From the NCBI GenBank assembly GCA_039583875.1, contig CM077150.1, positions 177,572,375 through 177,636,374 of the forward strand: a stretch of 64,000 nucleotides of DNA, in the 5' to 3' direction. Position 1 is the stretch's first letter. Each line of letters begins with the position of its first letter. The notes below the pieces were generated by a model that did no database searches, was not told the origin of the DNA, and was given only the letters and a program-made list of their open reading frames with translations. The translations under genes were made by a program, and so were the position numbers. Below are positions 10,256 through 21,945 of this stretch, one piece after another. This stretch comes from Platanthera guangdongensis (taxonomy: Eukaryota; Streptophyta; Magnoliopsida; Asparagales; Orchidaceae).

Positions 10256-10820
10256 CGGGCAGCCTGGGCGGACTCCGGGGGGAGTCCGCCCAGCAGGGCC
10301 AGGGCCGCCCCCTAGCGGGCGGCCTGGGCAGACTCCGGGTGGAGTCCGCCCGGCAGGCTGGGCCGCCCCCTAGTGGGCGGCCTGGGCGGACTCCGGGAGG
10401 AGTCCGCCCGGCAGGGCCGGGCCGCCCCCTAGCGGGAGGCCTGGGAGGACTCCGGGAGGAGTCCGCCCGGCAGGGCCGGGCAGCCCCCTAGCGGGCGGCC
10501 TGGGCGGACTCCGGGAGGAGTCTGCCCGGCTGGCCGGGCTGCCCCTGAGCAGGCGGCCTGGGCGGACTCCGGGGGGAGTCCGCCCGGCTGGCCGGGCCGC
10601 CCCCGAGCGGGCGGCCTGGGCGGACTCCGGGGGGAGTCAGCCCGGCTGGCCGGGCCGCCCCCGAGCGGGCGGCCTGGGCGGACTCCGGGAGGAGTCCGCC
10701 CGGCTGGCCGGGCCGCCCCCGAGCAGGCGGCCTGGGCGGACTCCGGGTGGAGTCCGCCCGGCTGGCAGGCGGAGGCCGCCTCTAGCGGGTGGCCTCGGCG
10801 GACGGCGGCAGGAGGCCGCC
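10256..10820. repeat. GC-rich 58-59 bp tandem hairpin array in solo LTR J
   Basis: About ten units of 58-59 bp. Each holds the inverted repeat GGCGGACTCC, a 4-base loop (GGGA, GGGG or GGGT) and GGAGTCCGCC, followed by CCGGCTGGCCGGGC and a GGCCGCCCCC block. Units differ by point changes, and many changes in one arm are not matched in the other. ORFs across it are repeat translations only. Confidence 0.93.
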
Positions 10821-11126
10821 GCTCCTCGAACGGCAGGGAGACCGGGGCACCTTGGTCGGACTGGGAAGCCGCCCCCTGTGGCGCTGATGGTGGGATCCTG
10901 CAAGGAGAAGCATTGCACGGTTAGCGGGCCTAACCGCATGGCCTGCGAGGGTGAGCTATGGGAATAATCCACCGTCCCACAGGGCATGCGGTTGCAAGGG
11001 AACCTATACGGACAGGAAAAACTGTCCGCCTACGCTGGGGGCTTGTCGCGATCAAAAGGGAGAATCTAAGGATCGCGACTAGCCAGCTGGCGACCTTGGG
11101 AAGGATCACCGATTTCTGGGTTAACA

Positions 11127-11917
11127 TTCATAACATCACATTACATTATATACACAAGATCCTTATCATATTAGTTTGTATGAGCACTCTTATATGATGA
11201 GTTACTTTACTGTTGAGCCGATCCTTAACTTATATGTCTATATGGAAATTCATATAAGTTAAGTTATTTTCCTGTTGTAGATTAACTGCTTGTTTGATTG
11301 TTGTAATTTAGTATGACTGCTAGACAAGAATGTTGATAAACTTGTTATACTTCAATGATGTTTCTACTCACATGATATATATATTCTCCACCTGTTTGTA
11401 CTACTGCTTACTTATATTATATCCATGTCATTTTCTCCACCCGGTGCCTAAGAGTCGCCGGGGAGTGGATGTGATAGCCACTTAGTCTTTATGACTAACG
11501 GTTGCTACGAATTCCTTTTTAGGAGGAAACCCCGTAGATAGAGCAGCAGCAGGTTATACAGGAGGGCAACCAGTCCAGGACGACATGGCCTAAAGTGACG
11601 GTACCATCGCTGTTGTTAGTGACTGATGTGAGTTTTTGAGAGACACATTTTGTTGCCATTTGGCATTATGTACTCTGATATTATGGAAGCCTCGGTTGCT
11701 TTATTTATTTGTTGTGCTTGTGGACTTTATACTAGTGTGTAATTTTGAATTCTTTTTACTTTCTTTATGTTGGGTTGGCATGGATGATATGTTTAACCGG
11801 TAGGATAGGCGTCTTGTAGTACATGTTAGCCCGTGTGCAAACGCTACTGCAAGACGGCTGTTCTTGGTATAAGACTCCCCTCGGCTGTGTTTTGTGTTCC
11901 GGGAGGGGGGTTTTACA
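11127..11917 (+). mobile_element. Element G: gypsy-type LTR, right part
   Basis: This part continues 8486-9284 after J and ends GGGGTTTTACA at 11917. It matches the reverse complement of the F end at 22461-23400 (shared GATCCTTATCATAT, TGCAAGACGGC-like and the final G run). No gene is present. The next five bases, CTTTT, would be its TSD, but the other end is not in view. Confidence 0.75.
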
Positions 11918-12145
11918 CTTTTTGAACGGGCCTAGGTAGAAACTACTCTAATGTGCACTACCCATAAGGAACAACGAAATAGCTAGAACTAGGCCGGAAA
12001 GTTAAAAATAGAAATCACAAAAAAATGCAACATTGCATTGCACCGATTTTAAACTATACTTGAAGGGGATGAACCCAATTTAAAGATAAAGGCAGACTGT
12101 AGATAACAGTGTTCCTACACCTCCACTCACATAGTGGGAAGTTAC
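11918..12145. other. Sequence between G and E, nothing recognised
   Basis: This AT-rich stretch carries no ORF or known motif and is the target into which E inserted (it ends with TSD copy GTTAC, 12141-12145). Confidence 0.5.
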
Positions 12146-13132
12146 TGTCACAACCCGCATTTTCCCAGCATTTAAAATACTATCAGAGTAGGGGAAACTA
12201 CACATTGTGATGCCACGTCACGTAGGGGACATCTACTGACGTTAAGGCAACTCATCGTCTCTCGCAACTTATAGAAATCATTTTTAAACTCAATGTGATC
12301 CAAATATAATTTATGCACAATATGCGAAGCTGTGTCCCTCGGCTAGGTGGATCAACTAGTCCACGGTTTGAAAATATAGTTTTACGCAGTGGAAAAATAC
12401 TTAATTTATTCATTTGGTGACCTAAATGCTCGTGAAGACCAAGTGAGGTGCACCATGTAGTATCAGACGTCTAAATCTACTGTACATAAAAGTAAATTTA
12501 TCATGCGCAGAAAGTAATGAGATTAACATTTCAAATCATGGTATGCAATGCTCCAACTGCCTTAGCATATCTAAGCAAGGGGGATCCCAAGCCAAGCCAT
12601 AACTAATCATTCCAGAACAAGTGTCCAAAAGCAAACAAAGAGTAACAGCAGCAAGGTAGCAGAAAGTCTAACAAAGCGGCACCATGGGCGCCAACACCTG
12701 ACACAAACCCATGGGTCGGCAAGCTCATAGAAAACCCTACCCCAAGAGGGTCAGAAAAAGGCAACTGACGCAGCTCCCCACTAACACCTTCTATAGTCCA
12801 GAACCTGAGGCATTCAAAGAAAGAACACCTCAGAAACAAGTTACAAGCGACGAAGAAAAACAGGAAAGTAAGCAAACCTCCGCGAGACCGGAGGGAAACA
12901 GTAGCTGCAAGGGTTAGATTAAACAAAACTAGCCATAACTAGCAATAGAAATCAATCGGAAAAGAGCACGCCAAAAGATGAGTGGAGACGGACAAAATCA
13001 AACTCACCACAGACAAATAACATTCATTTTCAGATCATTAATCTTATTCAAATTAAAGAGACTGATCAGCTCATCAGAAAACAAAAGAGAAACCGTGCGG
13101 GGATAATACCATCACACATCGTCACAGCCCTC

Positions 13133-13260
13133 AGAGCATCGCACCGGTGGCACCGCCAACATCGTGTACGACCTCCAACAGATTTATCATTTTAAAAGAG
13201 CATCGCACCGGTGGCACCGCCAACATCGTGTACGACCTCCAACAGATTTATCATTTTCTG
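13133..13260. repeat. 64-bp tandem duplication in E 3' LTR
   Basis: Two head-to-tail copies of a 64-bp unit (13133-13196, 13197-13260) starting AGAGCATCGCACCGGTGG. The same pair is in the other LTR (20927-21054), so it predates insertion. Confidence 0.93.
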
Positions 13261-13794
13261 ACTCAATCAAAGGCAAGAGATAAGACCTACCAGATAATAA
13301 TTTAGGATTTTAAGAAACAAGATAATGATATTGTAATGAGAAAGGGCTAAACGAACAAAAAATGAACTTAACATTTGAAAACTCGCTAGAAGCATAAAGG
13401 AGAAAAAAAAAACGTAGCAAAAGGAAGAAGAGCAAGATCACCACTTGCCTCAACCACTCGAAACCGCACTTCGGAAGGCACCACGACGCAGATCGGCCCT
13501 AGCGAAGGCGAGAAAAAGAACTCTACAACAAAAAGGTCGAAACAGAAGTTAGGGCCAAAAACCCTAACAGAGAAATTCCATGAAAGTAGAAATACTCACC
13601 ACGACCGCGTAGATCTCGGCGAGAGCTTTCCGAATCTATGTTCGGCTCGCGATTCCGAGCACCGGAGCTCCGTCGGCGGCGGTCGGAGGCTCCCGAGAAA
13701 AAGGAATTCGCTGTACTGCTTCAGCCGAAATGAACAGGGGAAAGGAAATGGGGGCTCGGTTCTTGCTTCGGGAGGAAGAAGACTTATAATATAT

Positions 13795-13825
<31 letters not shown>

Positions 13826-13868
13826 AAATATTATAATGGGCTACATCCGAAGAAAGAGAAAAAAAAAA

Positions 13869-13985
13869 GAGGCTCGGAGATCTCTGAGCTCCGCTCGGAG
13901 AGAGCGCAGAGATCTCTGAGCTCCGCTCGGAGATCTCTGAGCGCAGAGATCTCTGAGCTCTGCTCGGAGATCTCTGAGCGCAGAA
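13869..13985. repeat. GAGATCTC palindrome array in E 3' LTR
   Basis: About five copies of GAGATCTCTGAGC, making palindromes such as GCTCAGAGATCTCTGAGC with the neighbouring sequence. The array is directly upstream (minus sense) of an AT-rich TATA-like run. The 5' LTR has about fourteen copies. Confidence 0.9.
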
Positions 13986-14450
13986 AAGCTAAAAAGATTA
14001 AATTTATTTATAATTTCTATACTGTTACGAAGACCCAAACGCGCGTCGAAACAGACGAAATTCGCGTCGCAGGCGAATGTCGACGCTACGAACCCAACGG
14101 CGAAGTCAGAATCAAAATCCGACGCACTGAACTCGAGTTATGGCCTAACAAAGTTACGATAATTTTTAATTATCCGAATTTCAAACGTGGGCCGAGGCTC
14201 CAAAAAACAAAATGCTCGGATTGCGACGAAACTCGACGAGCAAGTCAGAAATTATATAACTCAGCTTCCCGATGTAAAAGAAATTTCGGTTCCGACGCAT
14301 ATCCCAAAATCTAGCCGGTCAAACCTAACGGACGCCAAAAAAAAGCATAAACGGCGTCGCACCGTCAACTCACGGACACATAACGCCCTTCCGTTATTAT
14401 GACGTCAGCAAACAAAAGAATAATACTAGAAAAAACCGGGGGGCGTTACA

Positions 14451-14466
14451 ACCACTCCCCCTAAAA
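14451..14466 (-). promoter_or_regulatory. Polypurine tract of element E
   Basis: Minus-strand TTTTAGGGGGAGTGGT directly adjoins the 3' LTR, the primer site for plus-strand cDNA. Upstream of it lies TTTCGGGACGAAACA, a block often seen at this place in plant chromoviruses. Confidence 0.85.
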
Positions 14467-14556
14467 GAATGTTTCGTCCCGAAATTTGACGTACGAACAG
14501 AAAACATTATCGGGACAAAATAAACGGTGCAGGAAGAAGAGTTTCACCTAGGATAA

Positions 14557-16062
14557 TTAAATGAAGAGGTGCGGATGAGACTCCCGCATAGCCGATTCCA
14601 ACTCCCATGTCGCGCTCTCGACGTCATGATTTCGCCAGAGAACTTTTACCATGGGAAAGGATTTCCTCCGCAACACACGCTCTTGAGTCTCTAGAATACG
14701 GACAGGTTCCTCAACATAAGACAAATTGGGCTGAATCTGAGGCACCGAATCGAGGACTTGACGATTGCTGCGGACACACATCCTCAACTGACTCACATGA
14801 AACACATCATGGATGCCAGGGAAGGTAGCAGGTAACTCCAATCTATAAGCAGACACTCTGATGCGCTCAACGACCTGAAATGGCCCAACATATCTGGGAT
14901 CCAACTTGTGGTTCTTCCCAAATCTTTTAACGCCTGGCACCGGAGAGACTTTCAGAAAAACACTGTTCCCAACCTCAAACTCCAGATCTGCCCTTCTTTG
15001 ATTAGCATACTTTTCATACCGCTCCTGAGCAACGCGGAGCTTCTCCCGAATATTAGTCACCGCCTCTTCCATTTACACCAAAGCTTCTGGACCTAACAAC
15101 GGTCTCTCACCGACTTCGGCCCAAAATAAGGGAGTCCTGCAGCGCCTCCCATACAATGCTTCAAAAGGTGCCATCTGTAGACTCTCTTGGTAACTGTTAT
15201 TATATGCAAACTCCATCAATCTCAAGCGCTGATCCCATGCGCCACCATGATCCAGAATATAACACCTGCTCATGTCCTCCACGATCTGATTCACTCTCTC
15301 CGTCTGACCATTTGTTTGTGGATGATAAGCGGTAGAATACCGGAGGTCGGTGCCTAAAGCTCCATGCAAGCTCTGCCATAAACGCGACATATATCTTGAG
15401 TCCCGATCTGACACAATGTTTACAGGCACGCCATGCAATCTAATGACCTCATCCACATACAACTCTGCAATCTTCTCCATCGAATAGCCAACCTTGAAGG
15501 GAACGAAATGGGCACACTTCGTCAACCGGTCCTCTATGACCCAAACAAAATCATGTCCACGAGGGGACCTCGGTAATCTAGTAATGAAGTCCATCGAGAT
15601 ACTCTCCCATTTCCACATGGGAACTTCCAAAGGGGTCAATTTTCCTCCAGGCCTGCCATGATCGGCCTTCACCTGCTTGCACGTGAAGCACTCCGATACA
15701 AATTTGGCGATGTCATTCTTCATGCCCGACCACCACACGATTTGCTTCAGATCTCTATACATCTTGGTGGAACCCGGGTGGTAAGCCATGCTAGATCCGT
15801 GAGCTTCGTTGCAAATCATCACTCGAATATCTCCCACCGCCGGGATACAGAATCTACCTCTATACAAGAGGGTGTCAAGCTCATCAATAGAGAAATCAGA
15901 TAATTCTCCTTTCTTGGTCCTAGCTCGCAAGTGCTGCAAATCCGGGTCATCCTTCTGATGCAATCTCGTCAGAGAAATCCAAGAAGGCACCTCGGCTTCC
16001 CAGCCAGAGGGCTCGCCACGGCTCGCCACCGAAATATCCATCAAAAGAAACTCCTCAACCAA
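14557..16062 (-). pseudogene. Element E integrase and chromodomain-like C-terminus
   Basis: The zinc-binding HHCC region (HPGSTKMYRDLKQIVWW, CFTCKQVKADH) is followed by the DDE core: [20 protein letters not shown] and YHPQTNGQTERVNQ. A stop TAA at 15075-15073 divides this from the C-terminal block, which has the GPF-Y-like sequence GPFQVVERI and ends with VKVLWRNHDVESATWE, the chromodomain-like tail that can guide integration to heterochromatin. The natural stop is near 14557. A TGA at 16068-16066 separates it from RNase H. Confidence 0.9.
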
Positions 16063-16065
16063 GGC

Positions 16066-17271
16066 TCAAACCGATAAATTAAATATCTGATCCGTCTTCC
16101 TACTCAAAGCATCGACCACCACATTGGCCTTACCAGGATGATAGAGGATGTCTACTTCATAATCAGCCACATACTCCAACCACCGGCGCTGGCGCAAATT
16201 CAGCTCCTTTTGTGTGAATACATACTTCAGACTTTTATGATCTGTATAAATCTTACACATGGCGCCATATAATAAATGCCTCCACAGCTTCAGAGCATAG
16301 ATCACTGCCGCAAACTCCAAATCATGAGTAGGGTAGTTCTTCTCATGAACCTTCAATTGCCTAGATCCATAGGCGATCACCTTCCCCTCCTGCATCAAAA
16401 CACAACCAAGTCCAATGTGTGAAGCATCAACATACACCGCATACTCCACTCCCTCAATATGCAGAATCAGAATTGGGGCAGTGCACAACCTTCTCTTCAA
16501 CTCTTGGAAAGCCTCCTCACACTTATCACTCCAAATGAAGGCAACATGCTTTTGCGTCAGACGTGTCATCGGAGCGGACAGCGTGGAGAAACCTTCCACA
16601 AATCTCCTATAGTATCCAGCCAATCCCAAGAAACTTCTGATCTCCTTTGGTGTAGAAGGTCTCTTCCAATCCATCACCGCTGAAATCTTGGCTGGATCAA
16701 CAGAGATTCCATCCTTGCTCACCACATGTCCTAAGAAGGACACCCGAGGCAGCCAAAACTCGCACTTGCTAAGCTTAGCATACAACTTATGCTCTCTCAG
16801 GACAGACAGAACCAACCGCAAATGATGGGCATGCTCCTCATCGCTGCGAGAATAGACGAGGACGTCGTCGACGAAGACGACCACAAAATGATCAAAAAAA
16901 TCCTTGAACACACGGTTCATCAGATCCATGAACGCAGAAGGCGCGTTAGTCAAACCGAAGGATAACACGAGGAACTCAAAATGTCCGTGTCGGGATCTAA
17001 AAGCTGTCAGAGGAATGTCTGACTCACGAACCCTCATCTGGTGGTAGCCTGAACGGAGATCAATCTTCGAGAACCTGATGCACCAACGCAGCTGGTCGAA
17101 CAAATCGTCAATCCACGACAAAGGATATCTATTCTTGATAGTCACCTTGTTCAGCCCTCGGTAATCGATACACAACCTCATGGAACCGTCCTTCTTTTTC
17201 ACAAAGAGAACAGGAGCGGCCCATGGAGAAGTACTCGGTCTAATGAAACCACACTCCAGTAGCTCATCCAA
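16066..17271 (-). pseudogene. Element E reverse transcriptase and RNase H
   Basis: Gypsy RT blocks are visible: [34 protein letters not shown], and the catalytic [10 protein letters not shown] (Y/FVDD). RNase H follows with [35 protein letters not shown] and [10 protein letters not shown]. The block is open for 401 codons. It is cut from protease by a TAG at 17274-17272, at a place where related elements have a glutamine, and ends in a TGA. Confidence 0.92.
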
Positions 17272-17274
17272 CTA

Positions 17275-17909
17275 AACACGTAATTCTTCTAACTCACGAG
17301 GCGCCATGCGGTACGGTGCCTTAGCAATGGGCCGGGTGCCTGGCTCGAGGTCTATAGAAAACTCCACCTCTCTTTCGGGAGGGAGACCGAAAAGCTTATC
17401 AGGAAAAACATCAGGAAACTCTCGCACCACCGGGATGCCCTCCACGGCTGGCTCAACACGAGAAGCTTCCACTGCACTGATAGAAACCAAGAAACCCTCA
17501 CAACCAGATGCTAAAGCTCGGTGGGCACGTACCGCAGATATAATTGGAGATCCCTTTCGAGGAAGGCCATAAACACTCAATGGACGACCGTCTCCCAACT
17601 TGAAATCTAGCCGCTTCTCCTTGCACTTGATCACGACATCAAATTTGGACAACCAATCCATTCCAAGAATCACATCGAAGTCTGCCAAATCCAGCATCTT
17701 TAAATCTGCTAGAACTTGGACACCACCCAAGGAAATGGGGCACTCCCGGATACCCCGATCTGACGTAACCTGTTCTCCAGATGGAAACTTAACAGACAAG
17801 GCATCATCCAACTGATCAACAGGCCATCGGTGCCTGTCAACAAAACTCTGAGCGACAAAAGAATGAGAAGCTCCCGAATCAAATAGGACACGCGCCCACT
17901 TATTTTCAC
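17275..17909 (-). pseudogene. Element E aspartic protease
   Basis: The DSGASHSF motif begins at GAT 17880-17878, in frame with the ILGMDWL block and the protease-RT linker VREFPDVFPD. The upstream frame opens only inside a probable intron (17910-17999). Joining the exons across that intron puts the gag frame in phase with this motif. Confidence 0.85.
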
Positions 17910-17999
17910 CTTGAATTCACCTAAGCAAGTATGCATCCCCAAACAACTAGTAAGCTAAAACAAGAAGGAAAGGAACAAGTTAGGAAGAAGGAAACTGAC
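17910..17999 (-). other. Probable 90-bp intron at gag-protease boundary, element E
   Basis: On the minus strand the donor is TCTG/GTCAGT after the gag codons for ISG, and the acceptor is TTCAAG/GTGAAA. The interval is T-rich (CCTTTCCTTCTTGTTTTAG) and holds the gag stop TAA at 17982-17980. Removal keeps the frame into ENKWARVLFDSG. Element D has a 91-bp candidate at the same place. This is inferred from sequence only; another acceptor (CTTAG at about 17921) would break the frame. Confidence 0.55.
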
Positions 18000-19218
18000 C
18001 AGATATCACGTGTGCTGAAGCATGAGCTTCATCTCTAGTCAACACATTAATCTTGCCCTTCCCTTTGTCCACGATCCGCGGGCGCGGCGGCAAGGTCTGT
18101 AGAGGAACCGCTGAAGTCACGGTTTGAGAGCTTGGGCAGTCGGCCCTACGATGGCCTCTCTGCCCACATAGAAAACAACACCCAGTTTTCCTGAAACACT
18201 GGGCCGCCTCATGACCGGGCTTAGAGCAGAAAGAGCATACCGGGATAACCTTGGGTGCGTCTTGAATCACACTAATCTTTGACTGCTTCTGTGCATCGAG
18301 CCTCTTGAAACACTTTTCGAACGGATGACCCCGCTTGCCGCAGAAGCTACAGTGCCCCATACCCCTCTTCCTTGAGTCTGAGTGTGATGCCTTTGAACTC
18401 TCTTGATCGTCCAACTTCCTCTTATCACTCTTCACCTGTTGTCCACGATTCTTTATCTTTTCAATAGACTCGGCCTTCAAAGCGGCCTCCACTGCTTCAG
18501 CATAAGTTCCTGACCCATAAGAACTAGCCCACTGCTGGATGTCGCCAGTGAGACCACTCAAAAACCGCTTAAACCTTCCTTCCTCAGAAGCCACCAACTT
18601 TGGGGCAAACCTGCTCAACTTGCTGAACTCAATCTCATACTCACTGACGGTGAGCTGCCTCTGTTTCAGATGCAAGAAGTTGTTCATCAATCGGTCACGC
18701 TCAACCGAAGGGAGAAACTTCTTAAGCAACATGGCTTTAAACACCTCCCACGAGCATCCCTCGACAAGACTTTCCTTCTCCCTGATCCACCAACCTTTCG
18801 CCAGTCCCTTCAATTGATAAGCAGCCACCATCACCTTCGAAGCTTCGGAGATGCCTGAATAGAAGAACATCTCCTCCATGCCGATCACCCAATCATCCAA
18901 GGCCATGAAGTCTGCCCTACCATCATAGGTAGGAGGTCCCAAATGCTGGAAGTGGGAAATGAAGTTCATCTCTGGTGGCAATGCCACTGGAGGCGCCAAA
19001 GGAGCAGGAACAGCTGGACTCACCATCGGTTCTTGCACGACAGGTTGCTGCACCGCGGCAGCAGACACCAGGGACTGAATTTGAGTCTGCATCGCGTCTA
19101 TCTGCCTAGTCAAAGCCTCATTGCTCTGACGCAGACTTTCGATCACGGACGCGCTCTGACTACCAGAAGACTCTCCCTCAGGCTGGGGAGTCGATCACAT
19201 TGTTCTCCCACGACGCAT
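17980..19218 (-). pseudogene. gag: Element E gag with three zinc knuckles
   Basis: The likely start is ATG at 19218 (MRRGRT), but a TGA at 19197-19195 follows it, so this copy is dead at the N-terminus. Below it the frame is open to TAA 17982-17980. The Retrotrans_gag capsid block is clear (AYQLKGLAKGWW, FLPSVERDRLMNNFLHLKQ, FSKLSRFAPKLV). Three CCHC knuckles follow: CSFCGKRGHPFEKC, CSFCSKPGHEAAQC and CFLCGQRGHRRADC, where one is usual in this clade. Unspliced RNA would end Gag six codons past the donor site. Confidence 0.88.
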
Positions 19219-19926
19219 GTCTACAAGATAGATGGACATCAACTCAAAAATCGGCTTAAGGCACTTAAGCCAAGCAGACACGGAAAATATATCCCGGATC
19301 ATTTTGGAATGGAAAAGAAATTTATCTGCTATTGCTGTTACCTTGCTCTGGAATTCCATGAAACAATGCTATGAACTTAACTAGGATGATATGAATGTAT
19401 GACATGAGTGCGTGAACATGAGTGCATGAACATTTAAATTTCTTTTCAAATCATGTGTGTACATATGTCATCTGGTATGTCTTTAACTTGGCACGCGTGC
19501 TTATGCGATGATATGATTGTATGTAGTGCTATGCATTCTAGAAAGAGGCCTTAATGCATGTTATGAGCGGAGTACACATGCAATGTTATGCATCCCATAC
19601 TACATAACATTACATGTAACGAAAAAAAGAAAACGTGCTAATGGGCATTCATGTAATGGTGGTTATGCATCCCATACTACATAACTGTCACATGTCACCT
19701 CCTATGATGGATCCATATACAACACATATTATGCATCCCATACTACATAATATGCCTTGTATACTTCTTATCATGCTATGAGTGTAGTGACTGTGCTTCG
19801 GTCAAGACATACTGATGACATATCGGAGTGTGTAAACAATGAAATGATCGCTTGAGGTTCTGCTTAGGGTAGCACTCGTTCGGCTCACTCGCCAAACCAC
19901 CCAACTACCTTTTTCACAGAACCTCC
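19219..19926 (-). other. Leader region of element E
   Basis: Non-coding leader between PBS and gag. It has three copies of TTATGCATCCCATACTACAT (about 19584, 19662 and 19727), roughly 70-80 bp apart, each with TTATG/CATAA ends able to pair. The sequence just before gag, TATCTTGTAG, looks like a splice acceptor. Confidence 0.6.
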
Positions 19927-19937
19927 CTCTGATACCA
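19927..19937 (-). promoter_or_regulatory. Primer-binding site of element E
   Basis: Minus-strand TGGTATCAGAG matches the initiator-Met tRNA 3' end and lies 2 bp inside the 5' LTR. Confidence 0.9.
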
Positions 19938-20926
19938 ACTGTCACAACTCGCATTTTCCCAGCATTTAAAATACTATCAGAGTAGGGGAAACTATGCATT
20001 GTGATGCCACGTCACGTAGGGGACATCTACTGACGTTAAGGCAACTCATCGTCTCTCGCAACTTATAGAAATCATTTTTAAACTCAATGTGATCCAAATA
20101 TAATTTATGCACAATATGCGAAGCCGTGTCCCTCGGCTAGGTGGATCAACTAGTCCACGGTTTGAAAATATAGTTTTACGCAGTGGAAAAATACTTAATT
20201 TATTCATTTGGTGACCTAAATGCCCGTGAAGACCAAGTGAGGTGCACCATGCAGTATCAGACGTCTAAATTTACTGTATATAAAAGTAGATTTATCATGC
20301 GCAGAAAGTAATGAGATTAACATTTCAAATCATGGTATGCAATGCTCCAACTGCCTTAGCATATCTAAGCAAGGGCTCTCCCAAGCCAAGCCATAACTAA
20401 TCATTCAAGAACAAGTGTCCAAAAGCAAACAAAGAGTAACAACAGCAAGGTAGCAAAAAGTCTAACAAAGCGGCACCATGGGCGTCAACACCTAACACGA
20501 ACCCATGGGTCGGCAAGCTCATAGAAAACCCTACCCCAAGAGGGTCAGAAAACGGTAACTGACGCAGCTCCCCACTAACACCTGCTATAGTCCAGAACCT
20601 GAGGCATTCAAAGAAAGAACACCTCAGAAACAAGTTACAAGCGACGAAGAAAAACAGGAAAGTAAGCAAACCTCCGCGACACCGGAGGGAAACATTAGCT
20701 GCAAGGGTCAGATTAAACAAAACTAGCCATAACTAGCAATAGAAATCAATCGGAAAAGAGCCCGCCAAAAGATGAGTGGAGACGGACAAAATCAAACTCA
20801 CCACCGACAAATAACATTCATTTTCAGATCATTAATCTTATTCAAATTAAAGAGACTGATCAACTCATCAGAAAACAAAAGAGAAACCGTGCGGGGATAA
20901 TACCATCACACATCGTCACAGCCCTC

Positions 20927-21054
20927 AGAGCATCGCACCGGTGGCACCGCCAACATCGTGTACGACCTCCAACAGATTTATCATTTTAAAAGAGCATCGC
21001 ACCGGTGGCACCGCCAACATCGTGTACGACCTCCAACAGATTTATCATTTTCTG
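20927..21054. repeat. 64-bp tandem duplication in E 5' LTR
   Basis: Units 20927-20990 and 20991-21054, the same pair as at 13133-13260. Confidence 0.92.
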
Positions 21055-21658
21055 ACTCAATCAAAGGCAAGAGATAAGACCTACCAGATAATAATTTAGG
21101 ATTTTAAGAAACAAGATAATGATATTGTAATGAGAAAGGGCTAAACGAATAAAAAATGAACTTAACATATGAAAACTCGCTAGAAGCATAAAGGAGAAAA
21201 AAATGTAGCAAAAAGGAGAAGAGCAAGATCACCACTTGCCTCAACCACTCGAAACCGCACTTCGGAAGGCACCACGACGCAGATCGGCCCTAGCGAAGGC
21301 GAGAAAAAGAACTCTACAACAAAAAGGTCGAAACAAAAGTTAGGGCCAAAAACCCTAACAGAGAAATTCCATGAAAGTAGAAATACTCACCACGACCGCG
21401 TAGATCTCGGCGAGAGCTTTCCGAATCTATGTTCGGCTCGCGATTCCGAGCACCGGAGCTCCGTCGGCGGCGGTCGGAAGGCTCCCGAGAAAAAGGAATT
21501 CGCTGCACTGCTTCGGCCGAAATGAACAGGGGAAAGGAAATGGGGGCTCGGTTCTTGCTTCGGGAGGAAGAAGACTTATAATATATATAATAATAATAAT
21601 ATTATTATTATTATAAATATTATAATGGGCTACATCCGAAGAAAGAGAAAAAAAAAGA

Positions 21659-21945
21659 GGCTCGGAGATCTCTGAGCTCCGCTCGAAGATCTCTGAGCGC
21701 AGAGATCTCTGAGCGCAGAGATCTCTGAGCTCCGCTCGAAGATCTCTGAGCGCAGAGATCTCTGAGCTCCGCTCGGAGATCTCTGAGCGCAGAGATCTCT
21801 GAGCTCCGCTCGGAGATCTCTGAGCGCAGAGATCTCTGAGCTCCGCTCGGAGATCTCTGAGCGCAGAGATCTTTGAGCCCCGCTCGGAGATCTCTGAGCG
21901 CAGAAATCTCTGAGCTTCGCTCGGAGATCTCTGAGCGCAGAAAAG
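21659..21945. repeat. GAGATCTC palindrome array in E 5' LTR
   Basis: About fourteen copies of (A/G)AGATCTCTGAGC alternating with CGCAG or TCCGCTCG linkers. Next to it, downstream in the minus sense, is the AT-rich run at 21575-21625 that may hold the TATA box. Confidence 0.92.

Larger units (their letters stand above)
9285..11126 (-). mobile_element. Solo LTR J (probably copia-type)
   Basis: The unit starts TGTTGATGCG and ends GGGTTAACA, with TSD TTCAT on both sides (9280-9284 and 11127-11131). It is 1842 bp, has no PBS, PPT or coding region, and so is a solo LTR left by LTR-LTR recombination. A TATA box on the minus strand (10117-10108) with a hairpin array upstream of it suggests minus orientation. 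It interrupts LTR G cleanly. Confidence 0.85.
12146..14450 (-). repeat. 3' LTR of element E
   Basis: It is 2305 bp, running from TGTCACAACC (12146) to GGGCGTTACA (14450) on the plus strand. It is a copy of 19940-22405 and contains the 64-bp tandem duplication, a short GAGATCTC palindrome array and an AT-rich TATA region (13790-13835). A 107-codon ORF here is treated as non-coding. Confidence 0.93.

Noticed and set aside
10162..10987. Arginine, glycine and proline rich ORFs on both strands in J
   Set aside because: Explained by the 58-59 bp GC-rich tandem array, open in many frames because it lacks stop codons.
12603..12926. 107-codon hydrophobic ORF in E 3' LTR, with a copy at 20397-20720
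   Set aside because: The copies are alike because LTRs are alike; no ribosome or domain evidence. Conservation cannot be separated from LTR identity.
17709..17942. 77-codon ORF over the E protease start
   Set aside because: A different frame; the DSG protease motif lies in the neighbouring frame, continuous with the rest of pol.
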